Below, piece by piece: positions 18,189 to 27,107 of a DNA stretch of 52,441 nucleotides. The stretch covers positions 1 through 52,441 of the forward strand of contig CANKAM010000025.1 of the NCBI GenBank assembly GCA_947479755.1. Reading direction: 5' to 3'. The DNA is from Bacteroidota bacterium (GTDB lineage Bacteria > Bacteroidota > Bacteroidia > SXHM01). Within the stretch, counting starts at the first letter, position 1. Each line of letters opens with the position of its first letter. The notes under the pieces are model-generated. The model worked only from the letters and a program-made list of their open reading frames with translations, had not been told where the DNA came from and ran no database searches. The position numbers and the translations under genes were made by a program.

Positions 18189-19390
18189 AGGCGCTCAATT
18201 ACTGTTGCAATCCCCATTCCACCGCCAACACAAAGTGTAACAACACCTGTTTGTTTTCCGCTGCGTTCCAGTTCGTCCACCAAAGTTCCAACAAGCATGG
18301 CTCCTGTTGCGCCCAGCGGATGCCCCATAGCAATGGCTCCACCGTTTACATTTACTTTATCAGCAGAAACATTTAGTTCTTCCATAAAACGCATGGGAAC
18401 TGCGGCAAAAGCCTCATTCACTTCAAATAAGTCAATGTCTGAAACATTCATTCCTGCTTTTTTCAAAGCTTTTAATGTAGCGGGAACAGGACCTAGCAAC
18501 ATGATAGTTGGCTCTGCGCCAACCACTGCAAACGAACGGATTTTTGCTCTCGGTTTTAAACCTAATTGTTCACCCATTGCTTTGCTGCCGATTAATACCA
18601 AAGCAGCACCATCAACAATAGCAGAAGAATTCCCTGCATGGTGAACATGGCGCATTGTTTCTACTTCAGGATAACGTTGTATAGCTAATGCATCAAAACC
18701 TCCATATTGTCCCATTTGCTCAAACGAAGGATTTAGTTTTGCCAATGTATCAATGGTTGTGTCGGGACGAATCATTTCATCTTTATCAGTAACCGTTAAA
18801 CCATTCACATCTTTCACAGCAACTACCGAACGGCTGAAACGATTTTCTTCCCATGATTTTGCTGCTCTGCGATGCGATACACTTGCAAATTCATCCAGAC
18901 TTTTTCTGTCGTAGCCATATTTTGTTGCAATTAAATCAGCAGAAATTCCCTGCGGAACTATTTTGTATTTTGTAATAACATCAGGATTGGTAAACAAAGC
19001 ACCTCCATCTGAACCCATCGGAACGCGTGACATTGATTCAACACCACCGGCAACAAGCATATCCACTTGTCCGCTCATCACATAAGCCGCAGCCTGATTT
19101 ACTGCTTCCAGGCCTGATGCGCAAAAACGGTTCAATGTTACACCTGCGGTATTATTATCATACCCCGAAGCTATGGCAGCAGTTTTAGCAATGTCAGCAC
19201 CTTGCTCACCAACGGGAGTTACACAACCAATGATGGCATCTTCCACATATTTTGTGTCAAGGTTATTGCGCTCGCGAATGGCTTTAAAAACAGTTGTCAA
19301 CAATTCAAGTGGCTGAACATCATAAAGGCTTCCGTCTTTTTTCCCTTTTCCGCGTGGTGTGCGCACTGCATCGTATATATAAGCTTCCAT
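18185..19390 (-). CDS. Acetyl-CoA C-acyltransferase (thiolase)
   Basis: The 401-residue thiolase has the acyl-enzyme cysteine in 'LNRFCASGLEAV' (Cys90), the 'VESMSRVPMG' block, the His motif 'GGAIAMGHPLGATGA' and the second Cys in 'TLCVGGGMG'. It either condenses two acetyl-CoA or cleaves 3-ketoacyl-CoA. The extended 'TPRGKGKKDGSLYDVQPLEL' N-terminus resembles FadA/FadI-type degradative thiolases. No 3-hydroxyacyl-CoA dehydrogenase lies beside it. A 'TGATAATTGATAATG' word repeat lies just upstream (19395-19430). Confidence 0.93.
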   Translation of the reverse strand: MEAYIYDAVRTPRGKGKKDGSLYDVQPLELLTTVFKAIRERNNLDTKYVEDAIIGCVTPVGEQGADIAKTAAIASGYDNNTAGVTLNRFCASGLEAVNQAAAYVMSGQVDMLVAGGVESMSRVPMGSDGGALFTNPDVITKYKIVPQGISADLIATKYGYDRKSLDEFASVSHRRAAKSWEENRFSRSVVAVKDVNGLTVTDKDEMIRPDTTIDTLAKLNPSFEQMGQYGGFDALAIQRYPEVETMRHVHHAGNSSAIVDGAALVLIGSKAMGEQLGLKPRAKIRSFAVVGAEPTIMLLGPVPATLKALKKAGMNVSDIDLFEVNEAFAAVPMRFMEELNVSADKVNVNGGAIAMGHPLGATGAMLVGTLVDELERSGKQTGVVTLCVGGGMGIATVIERL

Positions 19391-19394
19391 TTAA

Positions 19395-19430
19395 ATTGAT
19401 AATTGATAATGATTAATTGATAATTGAAGG
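19395..19430. repeat. TTGATAAT word repeat upstream of thiolase
   Basis: Five near-copies of (A/T)TTGATAAT follow one another in the 74 bp between thiolase and acyltransferase genes. This is a low-complexity intergenic repeat of the same style as those at 33901-33950 and 49737-49769. Confidence 0.6.
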
Positions 19431-19464
19431 AGTAAAAGTAGTTTATGTTTTTTAAATTGTTTTC

Positions 19465-20355
19465 TTACTGAATGAGTTCATGATGATCTTCACGCTTCAG
19501 TTTCCAACGGTTGTGCGACCACAGCCAGTTTGCAGGGTTTGCACGGATAATGCTTTCCAGTTTTTGTGCATAGGCTTTTGTAAGGCTGCCGGGCTTGTCA
19601 GAATTGGCTTCAAGCAATGAAAGGTAAACAACATAATATCCTCTTTTCACGCGTTGTATGTCCAGATAAATAACAGGAAATTTATTTACGGTTGCATACT
19701 TTTCCATGCCGTGTAAAAAGGCAGTATCTTGATTCAAAAACCGAATCCAGAAACTTTTATCTGCATCTTTTCGCGAAGGACTTTGGTCTGAAATTAATAT
19801 GTAAGCACAAGGAATATCTCTGTTCTCAGCAAATGCTTTTGCTGTTTCAAAAATGGAGATCAGGTGCATTCCCCAGGCAGCCCGCGACTTTTTAAAATAT
19901 TCATCAATCGGTTTATTGGTAAGTGGTTTGTAAAACCCCAGTGTTTTATGCTGCACCTGTAAGCTTGACGAAAGCACACCCCATTCCCAATTTGTATAGT
20001 GGCTGCCAACAGTTATTATGCTTTGATTGGCATTAAAGTAATGTGTTAAAATTTCAAGATTTTGAAGGCGGTATCGTTTCACCAGTTCCTCTTTATTCAT
20101 TGAAAGTCCTTTCAATCCTTCCAGAAAAATATCGCAGAAATTGCGGTAAAAATCTTTGGTAATTTGTTTGATTTCCTTTTCTGTTTTTTCAGGAAAAGAA
20201 TTTCTCAGATTTTTTTCAATCACTTTTTTCCGATAGCCAATCACATAATAAAACAGGTAGAATAATCCATCTGAAATAACATAGAGCACAGGAAACGGAA
20301 TCAGCGAGAATAAAGCCTCGGTTGCTCTAAAAATGTAGTAGATAAGTTGCTGCAT
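19465..20355 (-). CDS. Lysophospholipid/lipid A acyltransferase (LpxL/HtrB type)
   Basis: The 296-residue inner-membrane acyltransferase has an N-terminal hydrophobic anchor (~1-40), '[17 protein letters not shown]' and the HxxxxD/E catalytic motif in '[11 protein letters not shown]' (His followed by Glu). '[20 protein letters not shown]' and '[16 protein letters not shown]' match bacterial lipid A secondary acyltransferases. The protein probably adds a secondary acyl chain to lipid A or an aminolipid. The start ATG is divergent from ruvB, 66 bp away. Confidence 0.9.
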   Translation of the reverse strand: MQQLIYYIFRATEALFSLIPFPVLYVISDGLFYLFYYVIGYRKKVIEKNLRNSFPEKTEKEIKQITKDFYRNFCDIFLEGLKGLSMNKEELVKRYRLQNLEILTHYFNANQSIITVGSHYTNWEWGVLSSSLQVQHKTLGFYKPLTNKPIDEYFKKSRAAWGMHLISIFETAKAFAENRDIPCAYILISDQSPSRKDADKSFWIRFLNQDTAFLHGMEKYATVNKFPVIYLDIQRVKRGYYVVYLSLLEANSDKPGSLTKAYAQKLESIIRANPANWLWSHNRWKLKREDHHELIQ

Positions 20356-20405
20356 TGCAGCAAAGCTAATATAAATCAGGAAGAAGATTTAAGCCTTAAT
20401 TTTTC

Positions 20406-20413
20406 TACTTTTG
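20406..20413 (+). promoter_or_regulatory. Putative -7 box for ruvB
   Basis: TACTTTTG matches TAnnTTTG 8 bp before the chosen ruvB ATG at 20422. It supports the later start, because the open frame continues upstream only by a TTG. No clear -33 element was found. Confidence 0.45.
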
Positions 20414-20421
20414 TCCAATAC

Positions 20422-21453
20422 ATGAATCAGAATTTAGATCCCAGCAGCGAAAGCCAGTTACCTATTGACAAGGAAATAGAAAGAGCCTTGCGCCCTGTTG
20501 ATTTTGGTGAGTTTGCAGGACAGGAAAGCGTTGTTGAAAATCTGAAAATATTTGTAAAAGCTGCCCGCCAGCGTGGAGAATCGCTTGACCATGTTCTTTT
20601 GCACGGTCCTCCGGGATTAGGAAAAACAACATTGGCTCACATCATCGCAAATGATTTGGGAGTAAACATTAGAATCACATCCGGTCCTGTTCTTGACAAG
20701 CCGGGCGACCTTGCAGGCTTGCTTACCAACTTACAACCGAATGATGTGTTGTTCATTGATGAGATACATCGCTTAAGCCCGATAGTGGAAGAATATCTGT
20801 ATTCAGCAATGGAAGATTACCGCATTGATATTATGATTGAAAGCGGTCCTAATGCACGTTCTGTGCAGATTAAACTAAACCCTTTTACCCTGGTGGGAGC
20901 AACCACACGTTCGGGTTTACTTACCGCACCATTGCGCGCCCGTTTCGGAATTAATTCGCGCTTACAATATTATGATGCAAAAGTTCTGAAGGGAATTCTT
21001 ATCCGCTCTTCTGATATTCTGGAAGTTAAAATTGAAGACAAGGCTGCAGATGAAATTGCACGGAGAAGTCGCGGCACACCGCGTATTGCAAATGCATTAT
21101 TGCGCAGGGTTCGCGACTTTGCACAAATAAAAGGCAATGGAAATATTGACCTTGAAATTGCTAAGTATTCTCTCAATGCATTAAATGTTGATGCGCATGG
21201 GTTGGATGAAATGGACAACAAAATCCTCAGCACCATTATTGATAAATTCAAAGGAGGGCCTGTAGGAATAACTACCATTTCAACTGCAGTTGGAGAAGAA
21301 GCGGGAACCATTGAAGAAGTGTATGAACCGTTTTTGATTATGCAAGGCTACCTGCACCGTACGCCAAGGGGAAGACAGGCCACAGAGCTTGCTTACAAGC
21401 ACCTCGGAAAAATATTTTCGCCGAATTCGGGAACATTATTTGAAGGCGAATAA
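20422..21453 (+). CDS. ruvB: Holliday junction branch migration helicase RuvB
   Basis: This AAA+ motor works with RuvA and RuvC to move Holliday junctions during recombination repair. The 343-residue protein has '[15 protein letters not shown]', Walker A 'GPPGLGKT' (62-69), Walker B 'LFIDEIHRL', sensor 1 'VGATTRSG', the arginine-finger region 'PLRARFG', and a C-terminal winged-helix domain with '[17 protein letters not shown]'. The start is ATG 20422; 25 extra residues of open frame upstream do not look like RuvB. The 3' end overlaps the proposed queG start. Confidence 0.98.
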   Translation: MNQNLDPSSESQLPIDKEIERALRPVDFGEFAGQESVVENLKIFVKAARQRGESLDHVLLHGPPGLGKTTLAHIIANDLGVNIRITSGPVLDKPGDLAGLLTNLQPNDVLFIDEIHRLSPIVEEYLYSAMEDYRIDIMIESGPNARSVQIKLNPFTLVGATTRSGLLTAPLRARFGINSRLQYYDAKVLKGILIRSSDILEVKIEDKAADEIARRSRGTPRIANALLRRVRDFAQIKGNGNIDLEIAKYSLNALNVDAHGLDEMDNKILSTIIDKFKGGPVGITTISTAVGEEAGTIEEVYEPFLIMQGYLHRTPRGRQATELAYKHLGKIFSPNSGTLFEGE

Positions 21454-22408
21454 TCATACCCAACTTATAAAAACCGAAGCCACACGCCTCGGTTTTTTTC
21501 ATTGCGGAGTTTCAAAAGCAGATTTTTTAGAAGAGGAAGCACCTTTGCTGGAGCAATGGCTCAAGGACAATCGCCACGGACAAATGAAGTACATGGAGAA
21601 TTATTTTGACAAACGCCTTGATCCGCGTTTGTTGGTTCCCGGTGCTAAGACGGTTGTGTCGCTGTTGCTGAATTATTTTCCGGAGGAAGAACATTTCGAC
21701 AAGCTCAATGTGACATCCGATACTGTCAGGCTGAGCCTGTCGAAGCCTCAGGGTGACAAACCCAAAATCTCCAAATACGCCTACGGTAAAGATTACCATT
21801 TTGTCATTAAAGAAAAGTTGAAAGAGTTGGTAGAGTTTATCCGAACCAATATTGGTGATGTAAACGGAAGAGTATTTGTTGATTCTGCTCCCGTTATGGA
21901 TAAAGCCTGGGCAAAGAAAAGTGGTTTGGGATGGGTTGGCAAAAATTCCAACATCATCAATAAACAGCAAGGTTCGTTCTTCTTTATTGCAGAATTGATT
22001 ATTGATTTGGATTTGGAATATGATTCTCCTGTTGCCGACCATTGCGGAACCTGCACACGCTGTATTGATGCCTGTCCAACTGATGCGATTGTGCAACCCT
22101 ACTTGGTTGACGGAAGCAAGTGCATTTCGTATTTCACCATTGAGTTAAAGGAGAACACACCACCCGAAATGAAAAACAAATTTCAGGATTGGGCTTTTGG
22201 TTGTGACATCTGTCAGGATGTTTGTCCATGGAACCGATTTTCAAAGCCGCACAATGAGCCACACTTTGTGCCGAAACCGGAAGCATTAAATCTTACTCGC
22301 AAAGACTGGGAAGAAATGACCGAAGAAGTCTTTCGGAAGTTATTTAAAGACTCGCCATTGAAGAGGGCAGGGTTTGAGAAGATGATTGATAACATAAAAG
22401 CCCTTTAA
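21440..22408 (+). CDS. queG: Epoxyqueuosine reductase
   Basis: This cobalamin and iron-sulfur enzyme makes the last step of the tRNA modification queuosine. Both 4Fe-4S clusters are visible in '[15 protein letters not shown]' and '[11 protein letters not shown]', plus '[12 protein letters not shown]' with the general acid Asp and '[10 protein letters not shown]'. The start is probably TTG at 21440, 14 bp inside ruvB; no ATG is near, and the open frame back to 21389 is less likely. Residues ~86-107 are encoded by a palindromic repeat insertion (21695-21757), giving an extra loop (see findings). Its stop lies inside a terminator shared with typA. Confidence 0.95.
   Translation: MKANNHTQLIKTEATRLGFFHCGVSKADFLEEEAPLLEQWLKDNRHGQMKYMENYFDKRLDPRLLVPGAKTVVSLLLNYFPEEEHFDKLNVTSDTVRLSLSKPQGDKPKISKYAYGKDYHFVIKEKLKELVEFIRTNIGDVNGRVFVDSAPVMDKAWAKKSGLGWVGKNSNIINKQQGSFFFIAELIIDLDLEYDSPVADHCGTCTRCIDACPTDAIVQPYLVDGSKCISYFTIELKENTPPEMKNKFQDWAFGCDICQDVCPWNRFSKPHNEPHFVPKPEALNLTRKDWEEMTEEVFRKLFKDSPLKRAGFEKMIDNIKAL
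21695..21757. repeat. Palindromic element inside queG coding sequence
   Basis: The left half TTCGACAAGCTCA pairs with the right TGAGCCTGTCGAA; across 21 nt arms (21695-21715 and 21724-21744) about 17 positions pair. The sequence belongs to the same dispersed family as the intergenic elements at 24336 and 31157 ('CTGAGC-TTGTCGAAG'). It stays in frame. Confidence 0.85.
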
Positions 22409-22422
22409 AAAGGGCTTTTATG
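22393..22422. terminator. Bidirectional terminator between queG and typA
   Basis: CATAAAAGCCCTTT and AAAGGGCTTTTATG form a perfect 14 bp stem with a two-base loop. Flanking A and T runs serve both converging genes. The left arm includes the queG stop codon. Confidence 0.9.
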
Positions 22423-22433
22423 TTTTATAGTCT

Positions 22434-24230
22434 TTATTTACTTTTGCGCTTGCGCTCGTTCTCGTCAAGATAAATCTTACGCAAACGAATAGATTTAGGA
22501 GTTACTTCCACATACTCATCTTCCTGGATGTATTCCATTGCTTCTTCCAAAGAAAACTTACGTGCAGGTGCAATTCTCACTTTTGCATCAGTGCCCGAAG
22601 CACGCATGTTGGTCAATTTTTTCTCGGTCATGATATTGATAACGAGGTCATCCATACGGTTGTTTTCACCGATGATTCTTCCGCCATACACTTCATCGCC
22701 CGGATCAACAAAGAAGAAACCTCTGTCTTGCAGTTTATCAATAGAATAAGATGTTGAAACACCATGTCCCATTGAAATCAATACTCCGTTAATTCTACCC
22801 GGAATATCTCCTTTCCAAGGCTCGTAACTTTTGAAACGGTGTGCCATGATGGCTTCACCCGCAGTTGCTGTAAGAATGTTGTTACGCAATCCGATTAAAC
22901 CTCTTGAAGGGATTTGAAATTCCATGTGAATCAAATCTCCTTTTGGTTCCATCACTAATAAGTCGCCTTTTTTCTGACTTACTAATTCAATAACTTTTCC
23001 GGTTGTGTTTTCGGGAGTGTCAATTGTTAATGTCTCAACAGGCTCATGCTTTCTTCCATCAATTTCTTTGATGATAACCTGTGGCTGTCCTACTTGTAAC
23101 TCGTAACCTTCACGTCTCATTGTTTCAATAAGAATAGACAAGTGCAGAATACCGCGACCATATACAATATGTGTATCAGGCGAACCTGTTTCTTCCACTT
23201 TCAGGGCAAGGTTTTTTTCTATTTCCTTGTAAAGTCTTTCTTTGATGTGGCGCGATGTTACAAACTTGCCTTCTTTACCATAAAAAGGTGAGTTGTTGAT
23301 GGTAAACAACATGCTCATGGTTGGCTCATCAACGCTGATAGGCTTTAAACCTTCCGGATTTTCAAAGTCGGCAATGGTATCACCGATTTCAAAGCCTTCA
23401 ATTCCGCTTACAGCACAAATATCACCGGCTTCCACTTCGCTTACTTTCAGTTTACCGAGACCATCAAAAATGTAAAGCTCTTTTATTCTGGTTTTTACAA
23501 TTTTTCCGTCACGTTTCACTAACGAAATTTGCATGTTTTCTTTCACAACTCCGCGCAAAATACGCCCGATGGCAATCCTTCCTACGAAAGAAGAATAGTC
23601 CAGTGAAGTGATCATCAATTGCAAACTGCCTTCCAGAGTTTTTGGCTCGGGAATATGTTGAACAATACAATCCAGCAGGGGAATAATGTTCTCCGTCTGC
23701 TCTTTGTAAGTTGTATTCATCCAGCCCTGTTTTGAAGAGCCGTAAATGGTTGGGAAATTCAATTGGTCGTCACTTGCTTCCAGGTTAAAGAACAACTCAT
23801 AAACCGAGTCATGCACTTCATCAGGACGGCAGTTGGGTTTATCCACCTTATTGATAACCACAATAGCTTTAAGGCCCAATGAAATTGCTTTTTGCAACAC
23901 AAAACGGGTTTGCGGCATAGGTCCCTCAAAGGCATCAACCAGCAACAGCACACCATCTGCCATGTTCAATACACGTTCTACCTCACCACCAAAGTCAGCG
24001 TGGCCGGGGGTGTCAATGATATTAATCTTGGTTCCGTTATATTGAACCGAAACGTTTTTGGCAAGAATGGTAATTCCTCTTTCGCGCTCTAAATCGTTGT
24101 TGTCAAGGATCAATTCACCGCTTTCCTGATTATCGCGGAACAGTTTGCATTGATGTAAAATCTTATCAACTAGGGTCGTTTTTCCATGGTCAACGTGGGC
24201 AATAATGGCAATATTTCTGATGTTCTTCAT
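22434..24230 (-). CDS. typA: Ribosome-associated GTPase TypA/BipA
   Basis: This 598-residue translational GTPase acts in ribosome assembly and stress adaptation. It has G1 'AHVDHGKTT' (11-19), switch II '[12 protein letters not shown]', G4 'NKVDKP', EF-G-like domains II, III and V, and the BipA-specific C-terminal domain ('[15 protein letters not shown]', '[19 protein letters not shown]'). The length is normal. A possible -7 box (TACTTTTG on this strand) lies at 24278-24285. It is convergent with queG and shares its terminator. Confidence 0.97.
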   Translation of the reverse strand: MKNIRNIAIIAHVDHGKTTLVDKILHQCKLFRDNQESGELILDNNDLERERGITILAKNVSVQYNGTKINIIDTPGHADFGGEVERVLNMADGVLLLVDAFEGPMPQTRFVLQKAISLGLKAIVVINKVDKPNCRPDEVHDSVYELFFNLEASDDQLNFPTIYGSSKQGWMNTTYKEQTENIIPLLDCIVQHIPEPKTLEGSLQLMITSLDYSSFVGRIAIGRILRGVVKENMQISLVKRDGKIVKTRIKELYIFDGLGKLKVSEVEAGDICAVSGIEGFEIGDTIADFENPEGLKPISVDEPTMSMLFTINNSPFYGKEGKFVTSRHIKERLYKEIEKNLALKVEETGSPDTHIVYGRGILHLSILIETMRREGYELQVGQPQVIIKEIDGRKHEPVETLTIDTPENTTGKVIELVSQKKGDLLVMEPKGDLIHMEFQIPSRGLIGLRNNILTATAGEAIMAHRFKSYEPWKGDIPGRINGVLISMGHGVSTSYSIDKLQDRGFFFVDPGDEVYGGRIIGENNRMDDLVINIMTEKKLTNMRASGTDAKVRIAPARKFSLEEAMEYIQEDEYVEVTPKSIRLRKIYLDENERKRKSK

Positions 24231-24277
24231 GTAGGGGTTTGAACTATAAACAGCTTCTTTTTAAAAATTTGAGGGTG

Positions 24278-24285
24278 CAAAAGTA
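24278..24285 (-). promoter_or_regulatory. Putative -7 box for typA
   Basis: Read on the minus strand, the sequence is TACTTTTG, matching TAnnTTTG, 48 bp before the typA ATG. No convincing -33 element was found at the expected spacing. Confidence 0.4.
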
Positions 24286-24335
24286 GTCTTTAAAAGGACT
24301 TTATAGCTATAAAGGATGTAACTAAATTATTATGT

Positions 24336-24392
24336 GTCACCCTGAGCATAGTCGAAGGGCTCTCACATCAAGCGTAGTCGAGATGCCCAAGG
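24336..24392. repeat. Dispersed GTCACCCTGAGC palindromic repeat
   Basis: 'GTCACCCTGAGCATAGTCGA' and a second TAGTCGAGATGCCC motif form an imperfect palindrome. It is related to 31157-31215 and to the insertion inside queG. The rest of 24393-24487 shows no gene that I can support. Confidence 0.75.
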
Positions 24393-24487
24393 CCATATTC
24401 TTCTGCTCCAATAATGCGGGTACTACGCTCTCTAAGGATTTTCTTTACCCAGTGACTGTGTGGTTCTAATGAGCAGTGAAAATAGAG

Positions 24488-24712
24488 TTAATTTTTGATG
24501 CTCCTATCCAATTCCTGCATCATATCATCCCACGTAAGAAGATTTTCGGGATGCGCCTTTGCATCTGCCAATCGTTTACGCACAATAGATTTATGCCATT
24601 CAGGAACAATACTATTTTCTTCCTCTACAATGGTAACATCAGGAATATGTTTAAACAACTCAATTAACGAAGCATATAAATTGTTTGGAATACTAATAGT
24701 TAACTGTTTCAT
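24488..24712 (-). CDS. Antitoxin-like protein (orphan), addiction-module type
   Basis: The 74-residue product starts at ATG 24712 (an upstream GTG at 24742 is open). It has an N-terminal strand-helix 'MKQLTISIPNNLYASLIELF' and a C-terminal acidic tail ('VPEWHKSIVRKRLADAKAHP', 'TWDDMMQELD') like small RelB-type antitoxins in which the tail wraps the toxin. No toxin gene follows in the 250 bp downstream, so it may be a solitary remnant or act on a toxin elsewhere. Family assignment rests on the tail pattern only. Confidence 0.55.
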   Translation of the reverse strand: MKQLTISIPNNLYASLIELFKHIPDVTIVEEENSIVPEWHKSIVRKRLADAKAHPENLLTWDDMMQELDRSIKN

Positions 24713-24740
24713 TCTGTTTTGTCGTCTTTTAAGCTTACAC

Positions 24741-24870
24741 ATAACGGTTTGCGGCTTTGCGTTCGGGCGGGATTTTTAGCACTATACTCGATACGAAGAA
24801 CCGAAGTTCAAATATAGCAAAAAGCGTCAAACGGAGAACTGAACCCCGCCTGACGCAAAACCGCTGTTAG
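24741..24870. repeat. ~130 bp inverted-repeat element at one edge of the OYE cassette
   Basis: Arms at 24751-24771 (GCGGCTTTGCGTTCGGGCGG...) and 24845-24864 (CCCGCCTGACGCAAAACCGC) pair imperfectly over ~20 bp. The outer TAAC (24742-24745) and GTTA (24866-24869) also pair. The middle is AT-rich and holds 'GAACCGAAGTTC'. A smaller related motif lies at 26801-26833. There is no gene inside. Confidence 0.75.
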
Positions 24871-24902
24871 CGGTAGTACATTTTTGTCTGTCAGTTTGTT
24901 TT

Positions 24903-25262
24903 TTAGAACTGTTGTATTAAGTTCAAGTATTCTACGCTTTTTTTAAGTTTGTACAAAGGAAGTGTCGACATTAACTCTTTCGCTTTTTCTTCGTCAATAC
25001 CTTTAAAAATTAAAACTGCTCCGTTTTTGGTTTCACGTAAAAACAAGTGCTCTAAAAACCCTTCTGCTTTCCATTGTGCAACAACTTCTTGTTCTTGTTT
25101 TATTATTTCTTGAAAATTACTTGGGATACTATCCATATCTAAAGTTAAAATTGCTTGTATTCTATTTTGTTCCATTTTATTTGAATTTGATTGTGAATAA
25201 ATTTTGTTTGAAAGGATAAACATTACTAATAGTAATGAGATTTTGAAATATTTTTTTGTCAT
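24903..25262 (-). CDS. Small secreted protein, YciI/muconolactone-isomerase-like fold
   Basis: The 119-residue protein has a signal peptide (1-23, 'ILSNKIYSQ') and a mature part with ferredoxin-like alpha-beta pattern: 'IQAILTLDMDSIPSNFQEI', 'EQEVVAQWKAEGFLEHLFL', 'GAVLIFKGIDEEKAKELMST', 'LYKLKKSVEYLNL'. This order resembles muconolactone isomerase/YciI-like dimeric barrels, which bind small aromatic acids; a fold guess, not a proven activity. It follows the OYE gene by 12 bp and is probably in the same operon. Codons are AT-rich compared with neighbours such as typA. Confidence 0.6.
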   Translation of the reverse strand: MTKKYFKISLLLVMFILSNKIYSQSNSNKMEQNRIQAILTLDMDSIPSNFQEIIKQEQEVVAQWKAEGFLEHLFLRETKNGAVLIFKGIDEEKAKELMSTLPLYKLKKSVEYLNLIQQF

Positions 25263-25274
25263 TATTTTGAAAAG

Positions 25275-26354
25275 TTATTGCTTTAAAAATGGATAATCAA
25301 TGTAGCCTTGGTCTTGACCACCGTACATCGTAGCTCTGTCGGGTTGGTTAAGTTCCGCATTTAGCTCAAAACGTTTTGGCAAGTCAGGATTAGCTAAAAA
25401 TAATGCACCATAAGAAATCAGATTTGCAATTCCTTTTTCTAATTCTGCTTCACCTGTTTCTTTTGTGTAACCACAATTTGCAATAACAGTATGTTGCGTT
25501 AGTTTGCCAAAAGTTTCGACAGAATTTGTCGGATATTGAGGGAATTTTTCGGCAGGAAATGGAACATTCATTATGTGAATATAAGCCAATGGCATTTTAT
25601 TCAGTTCGTTTATAAGTAGCGTAAATTGTTCTACTGGATTTTGGTGTATAATGGTGTTGTAAGTGCTTGTTGGCGATATTCTGACAGCTACCTTGTCGCT
25701 ACCGATGGCAGTAACCATTTCTTGCATTATTTCTAAAACAAAACGATTTCGATTTTCGTTGCTTCCTCCATATTCATCAGTTCGTTGATTAGCACTTTCG
25801 GCTAAAAATTGATTTGGCAAATAGCCAAATGCTGAATGAAGTTCCACTCCGTCAAAACCAGCATCCATAGCATTTATTGCGGCTTGTTTATATTCTTGAA
25901 CAATATTTATTACTTCTTCCGTGCTTAATGCTCTTGGTGTTTCATAATCTTTCATACCTTCCATTGTGAAATGCTGTTGTCCTTCAATTGCTAATGCTGA
26001 AGCAGATACAGGTTGTTCTCCGTTTTTTACAAGTGAATGTCCAACTCGTCCTGTGTGCCAAAGTTGAGCATAAATTACACCTCCTTTTTCATGAACATCT
26101 TGTGTAACTTTTTTCCAAGCAGTAATTTGTTCCTGTGTGTAAATGCCTGGTGTAAGCGGACTTCCGATGGCTTGTTTAGAAATATTTATGGCTTCGCTAA
26201 TTATTAAACCTGCACTTACTCGCTGACAATAGTACAATACGGTGCTGTCGCCAACAATTCCATCAAAATTGGCACGGCTTCGTGTCATTGGGGCCATAAC
26301 CATACTATTTTTAAGTATGTTGTTCCCCAATTTTATTGGCTCTAATAATTTCAT
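25275..26354 (-). CDS. Old Yellow Enzyme family NADH:flavin oxidoreductase (ene-reductase)
   Basis: This 359-residue FMN enzyme reduces activated C=C bonds or nitro groups with NAD(P)H. Landmarks: 'SMVMAPMTRSRAN', 'VIYAQLWHTGRVGH', 'GFDGVELHSAFGYLPNQFL', 'NRTDEYGG'-like 'QRTDEYGGSNENR', 'VAVRISP', and 'VIANCGYT'. The substrate-binding pair is normally His-x-x-Asn or His-x-x-His; here it is His173-x-x-Phe176, a clear change (see findings). The divergent HxlR regulator shares the 117 bp promoter region. AT-rich codons suggest recent acquisition of the cassette. Confidence 0.95.
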   Translation of the reverse strand: MKLLEPIKLGNNILKNSMVMAPMTRSRANFDGIVGDSTVLYYCQRVSAGLIISEAINISKQAIGSPLTPGIYTQEQITAWKKVTQDVHEKGGVIYAQLWHTGRVGHSLVKNGEQPVSASALAIEGQQHFTMEGMKDYETPRALSTEEVINIVQEYKQAAINAMDAGFDGVELHSAFGYLPNQFLAESANQRTDEYGGSNENRNRFVLEIMQEMVTAIGSDKVAVRISPTSTYNTIIHQNPVEQFTLLINELNKMPLAYIHIMNVPFPAEKFPQYPTNSVETFGKLTQHTVIANCGYTKETGEAELEKGIANLISYGALFLANPDLPKRFELNAELNQPDRATMYGGQDQGYIDYPFLKQ

Positions 26355-26377
26355 TTTTTATTTTTTTTAATATTAAG

Positions 26378-26449
26378 TTGCAAACCTACTTCCATTACTT
26401 TACTTTTGCAAGTAGTTACACGAATGTACAGTAGTAACCTAAAGTAAAG
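26378..26449. promoter_or_regulatory. Overlapping divergent promoters and operator candidate for OYE and hxlR
   Basis: The plus strand has TACTTTTG at 26401-26408 for hxlR. The minus strand has TAGGTTTG at 26381-26388 for the OYE gene, with TTGC-like -33 motifs 19-20 bp away in both cases. CTTTACTTT (26398-26406) and its exact complement AAAGTAAAG (26441-26449) form an inverted repeat over the promoters and are a good operator candidate for the HxlR protein. Confidence 0.5.
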
Positions 26450-26471
26450 CTATATTCAAAATCAATAGGTT

Positions 26472-26798
26472 ATGGAAAATAAAAAAATAAAAATTTCTGA
26501 AAAATCTTGTTCTTTAAGAGAAGTGCTAGATATTATTGGTGGAAAATGGGCAATGCCAATAATTTATATTTTGTCAAAAGGCAAGATGCGTTTTAAAGAA
26601 TTAGAGAGAACAGTTGAAGGAATTAATACAAGAATGTTGGTTAAGGAATTAAAAAATATGGAAGCTAATGGAATTGTTACAAGAGAAGTCTTTGCTACTG
26701 TTCCGCCAACTGTTGAATATACTTTGACGAGTAAAGGTGAAAAATTATTACCAAGCATTGTGTCTTTACATACTTGGGGTCAAGAATTTACTGTCTGA
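26472..26798 (+). CDS. HxlR-family transcriptional regulator
   Basis: The 108-residue winged-helix protein has the HxlR pattern: 'CSLREVLDIIGGKWAMPIIY' (with the single early Cys14 typical of redox- or electrophile-sensing members), 'MRFKELERTVEGINTRMLVK', 'ELKNMEANGIVTREVF' and 'PTVEYTLTSKGEKLLP'. It is divergent from the OYE gene and probably controls it in response to electrophiles or quinones. That role is inferred from arrangement and Cys placement. Confidence 0.93.
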   Translation: MENKKIKISEKSCSLREVLDIIGGKWAMPIIYILSKGKMRFKELERTVEGINTRMLVKELKNMEANGIVTREVFATVPPTVEYTLTSKGEKLLPSIVSLHTWGQEFTV

Positions 26799-26800
26799 TT

Positions 26801-26833
26801 GTTTGCGGTTTCGGTTTTTATATTACCGCTAAC
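26801..26833. repeat. Short inverted repeat at the other edge of the OYE cassette
   Basis: GTTTGCGGT (26801-26809) and ACCGCTAAC (26825-26833) pair with one mismatch. GTTTGCGG followed by TTTCG echoes the 24746-24760 edge of the 130 bp element. Confidence 0.5.
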
Positions 26834-26862
26834 TTGTTTATACCTAAGTAAATTTAGCACTC

Positions 26863-26904
26863 TTACGCAGTTTACCATCCAAATCAGGGGGGATAACTGC
26901 GTAA
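26863..26904. repeat. Hairpin with 10 bp arms and G-run spacer
   Basis: TTACGCAGTT and AACTGCGTAA pair perfectly around a 22-base spacer that ends GGGGGGAT. A similar layout is at 52225-52262. The rest of 26834-27076 is AT-rich and shows no credible gene. Confidence 0.7.
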
Positions 26905-27076
26905 TTATAGTTTTTCAATACGCCTGTATTTTTTTCAAATCTAATATTTTATATTTCCAAATTATCAAAATGGCTTATTATATTTTGAAGGCTTTTTGTG
27001 CTTACATGCGCGTAATATTTCAGTTGTTTTAGTGCCCTTATCTCTCAATTTTTCCTGAAAAGATTTCTATTTTTTC

Positions 27077-27107
27077 TTTGCCATTTAACCAAATACATTT
27101 ATTTTTG
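27077..27107 (+). promoter_or_regulatory. Bacteroidota-type promoter ahead of FN3 locus 1
   Basis: TTTG (27077-27080), then 19 bp, then TATTTTTG (27100-27107) fits TTTG-N19-TAnnTTTG. Transcription from it would give a ~475 nt leader that includes the whole repeat array. Confidence 0.55.

Noticed and set aside
24741-24870. Integron attC site
   Set aside because: The outer TAAC/GTTA and stem are suggestive, but the canonical GTTRRRY core is not met and no integrase gene is in the window.
26799-27032. 77-codon plus-strand frame after hxlR
   Set aside because: The frame uses a non-ATG start, crosses two inverted repeats and gives a hydrophobic product without family features.
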